Below are positions 31,703 to 32,531 of a DNA stretch of 32,531 nucleotides, piece by piece. How positions within the stretch are numbered: the stretch's first letter is position 1; every line of letters starts with the position of its first letter. The DNA lies in the NCBI GenBank assembly GCA_964396115.1, contig CAYNDL010000004.1, positions 1 to 32,531 of the forward strand. Reading direction: 5' to 3'. The notes under the pieces are model-generated. The model did not search any database, had not been told where the DNA came from, and saw only the letters and a list, made by a program, of their open reading frames with translations. The position numbers and the translations under genes were made by a program. Source of the DNA: CAYNDL01 sp964396115. GTDB taxonomy: Bacteria; Patescibacteriota; Andersenbacteria; UBA10190; CAIZMI01.

Positions 31703-32531
31703 CTAGTGGGTTGACTTGTCCTGTCGAACGGGGGACGAAGTGCTCGTGCCAGTCATTCCGGCTTGGCGCATCATCCACATTTGGAACAGTGGATCACTTG
31801 ACGTGCCGCCTTTCGTTGGCACGAAGATGATCTGCTTCGGTGCAGGAATCTTCGCGGCGCCCTCGGCAATCGCTGTGCGTCGTGCAGCAGATTGCTCTGC
31901 CCTGAGTTGCACAACTGGTGCGAGTGCACCACCCTGTTCGAGGCCGGCCTTCTTGGCCATCGCCTCAGCCAGTGTTTTCATAGCCATCGCCTCAGCCTTT
32001 GCCAACTCGATCGTCGAGTTCTGCAAATTTTGTTGCGCCTCCAGCCGGGCCTGTTCGGCGGTGACTAGAGTTTGTTGGGCCATGTTCACTTCCTGCTTCT
32101 GCTTTTCCTGCGCCACGCCGACGTCCTGTTCGGCCTGGATTACTTTTTGGCGCAGTTCTTTTCGCATCTCGGCCTCGACCTTCGCCACGTTGGCTTTTCC
32201 TGCCTCCACGGTCTGAGTGGTTTCTTGGTTGGCCTTCGTAACGCTTGCCTTGGCTTGTTCAGCCAACTGGTAGGCGTTACGCCGTGCATCGATCTGGGCT
32301 TTAGTGTCTTCGTCGAACGTTGTCTCCGTCTGAGAGTACTGGACAATCTTGAACCCGTACTCCTTGAGTGGAGACTCGGCGATCGGAATGGGCTTGCTTG
32401 TCTTGGGATCGTTCTTGATCCTTGTCGTCAAGACTTTGTCTTCCTCTGCACCTGAGAACTGGTGCAACTGTTTCGCCTCTTTGGATGAGGGCGGAGCACG
32501 CCGTACCGTCTGTTCGACGGTCTCGAACTCG
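31703..32531 (-). CDS. second SPFH-like coiled-coil protein (N-terminus beyond window edge)
   Basis: At least 275 C-terminal residues; the frame is open to base 32531, and the start lies outside. The visible part begins near EFETVEQTVRRAPPSSKEA, then SPLKEYGFKIVQYSQTETTFDE, which aligns by eye with SPLQAYGMEVLQFSIIETQYDE of the neighbour, showing the two are paralogs. A coiled coil (about 85-200 of the fragment, rich in A/E/Q/K) and a tail with KQIIFVPTKGGTSSDPLFQMWMM follow. It precedes the other SPFH gene by 42 bases in the same direction, so they probably form one operon and one hetero-oligomer. GC-rich like its partner. Confidence 0.75.
   Translation of the reverse strand, partial: EFETVEQTVRRAPPSSKEAKQLHQFSGAEEDKVLTTRIKNDPKTSKPIPIAESPLKEYGFKIVQYSQTETTFDEDTKAQIDARRNAYQLAEQAKASVTKANQETTQTVEAGKANVAKVEAEMRKELRQKVIQAEQDVGVAQEKQKQEVNMAQQTLVTAEQARLEAQQNLQNSTIELAKAEAMAMKTLAEAMAKKAGLEQGGALAPVVQLRAEQSAARRTAIAEGAAKIPAPKQIIFVPTKGGTSSDPLFQMWMMRQAGMTGTSTSSPVRQDKSTH

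Noticed and set aside
30081..32455. Long open frames on the + strand opposite the SPFH genes
   Set aside because: High GC lowers stop-codon frequency, so mirror frames arise by chance. They lack start signals and family motifs, while the minus-strand frames show coherent SPFH and coiled-coil sequence with SD and terminator.
1..32531. UGA recoding as glycine (Gracilibacteria/SR1 style)
   Set aside because: TGA ends several genes at the expected family length with immediate ATGA overlaps, and no in-frame TGA interrupts a core gene.
1..32531. CRISPR arrays, insertion sequences, prophage or integrase genes, tRNA and rRNA genes
   Set aside because: No regularly spaced repeats, transposase or integrase motifs, cloverleaf sequences or rRNA signatures were recognised when reading both strands.

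Overview
The window looks like a chromosomal segment from a member of the Candidate Phyla Radiation (Patescibacteria, most likely a Parcubacteria-type lineage). The evidence is a compact, nearly gap-free gene layout, short versions of core proteins, sparse Shine-Dalgarno (SD) sequences, a Mur-type ligase fused to a membrane domain, and a FemX-type transferase. These point to a small, reduced, walled bacterium. TGA serves as a normal stop (folD, mreC, the hydrolase-murF-aminotransferase chain), so the standard bacterial code 11 applies and not the recoded UGA of Gracilibacteria/SR1. The assignment is inference; no rRNA gene is present to test it. No tRNA, rRNA, CRISPR array, insertion sequence or integrase was seen, and no gene-free stretch exceeds about 180 bases.

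Bases 1-12588 (+) carry a dense housekeeping run: glyA (5' end cut off), folD, secD, secF, a DnaX-partner delta' subunit (holB), frr, the site-2 protease rseP, proS, mreB, mreC, mreD and the transpeptidase PBP2. One-carbon metabolism, protein export, replication-clamp loading, ribosome recycling and the elongasome are thus co-oriented, with a probable terminator after PBP2. Bases 12735-16851 (+) hold greA, lysS, serS and an ftsQ-like division gene.

Bases 16857-21482 (+) form a cell-envelope module. An alpha/beta hydrolase, a polytopic membrane protein fused to a MurF-like ligase, a DegT-type aminotransferase and a FemX-like aminoacyl transferase are joined by three consecutive ATGA stop/start overlaps. 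It converges on two minus-strand GT39-type lipid-sugar glycosyltransferases (21484-24637).

Bases 24710-26561 (+) hold a GC-rich orphan gene with a perfect consensus promoter and its own terminator, a hairpin-rich gap, a conserved unknown protein and a GtrA-type membrane protein. dnaX (26664-28337, +) meets an MFS exporter tail to tail (28327-29505, -), and a small membrane protein follows (29580-29966, -). From 30019 to the right edge, on the minus strand, lies a clearly GC-rich island with two related SPFH/Band-7 coiled-coil proteins, a strong SD and tandem terminator hairpins. It differs in composition and expression signals from the rest of the window.

The best leads for something undescribed are: the membrane-fused Mur ligase module; repeated promoter geometry that predicts leaderless GTG-initiated mRNAs (secD, lysS, the GT39 operon); the self-contained GC-rich orphan gene; and the paired SPFH proteins.
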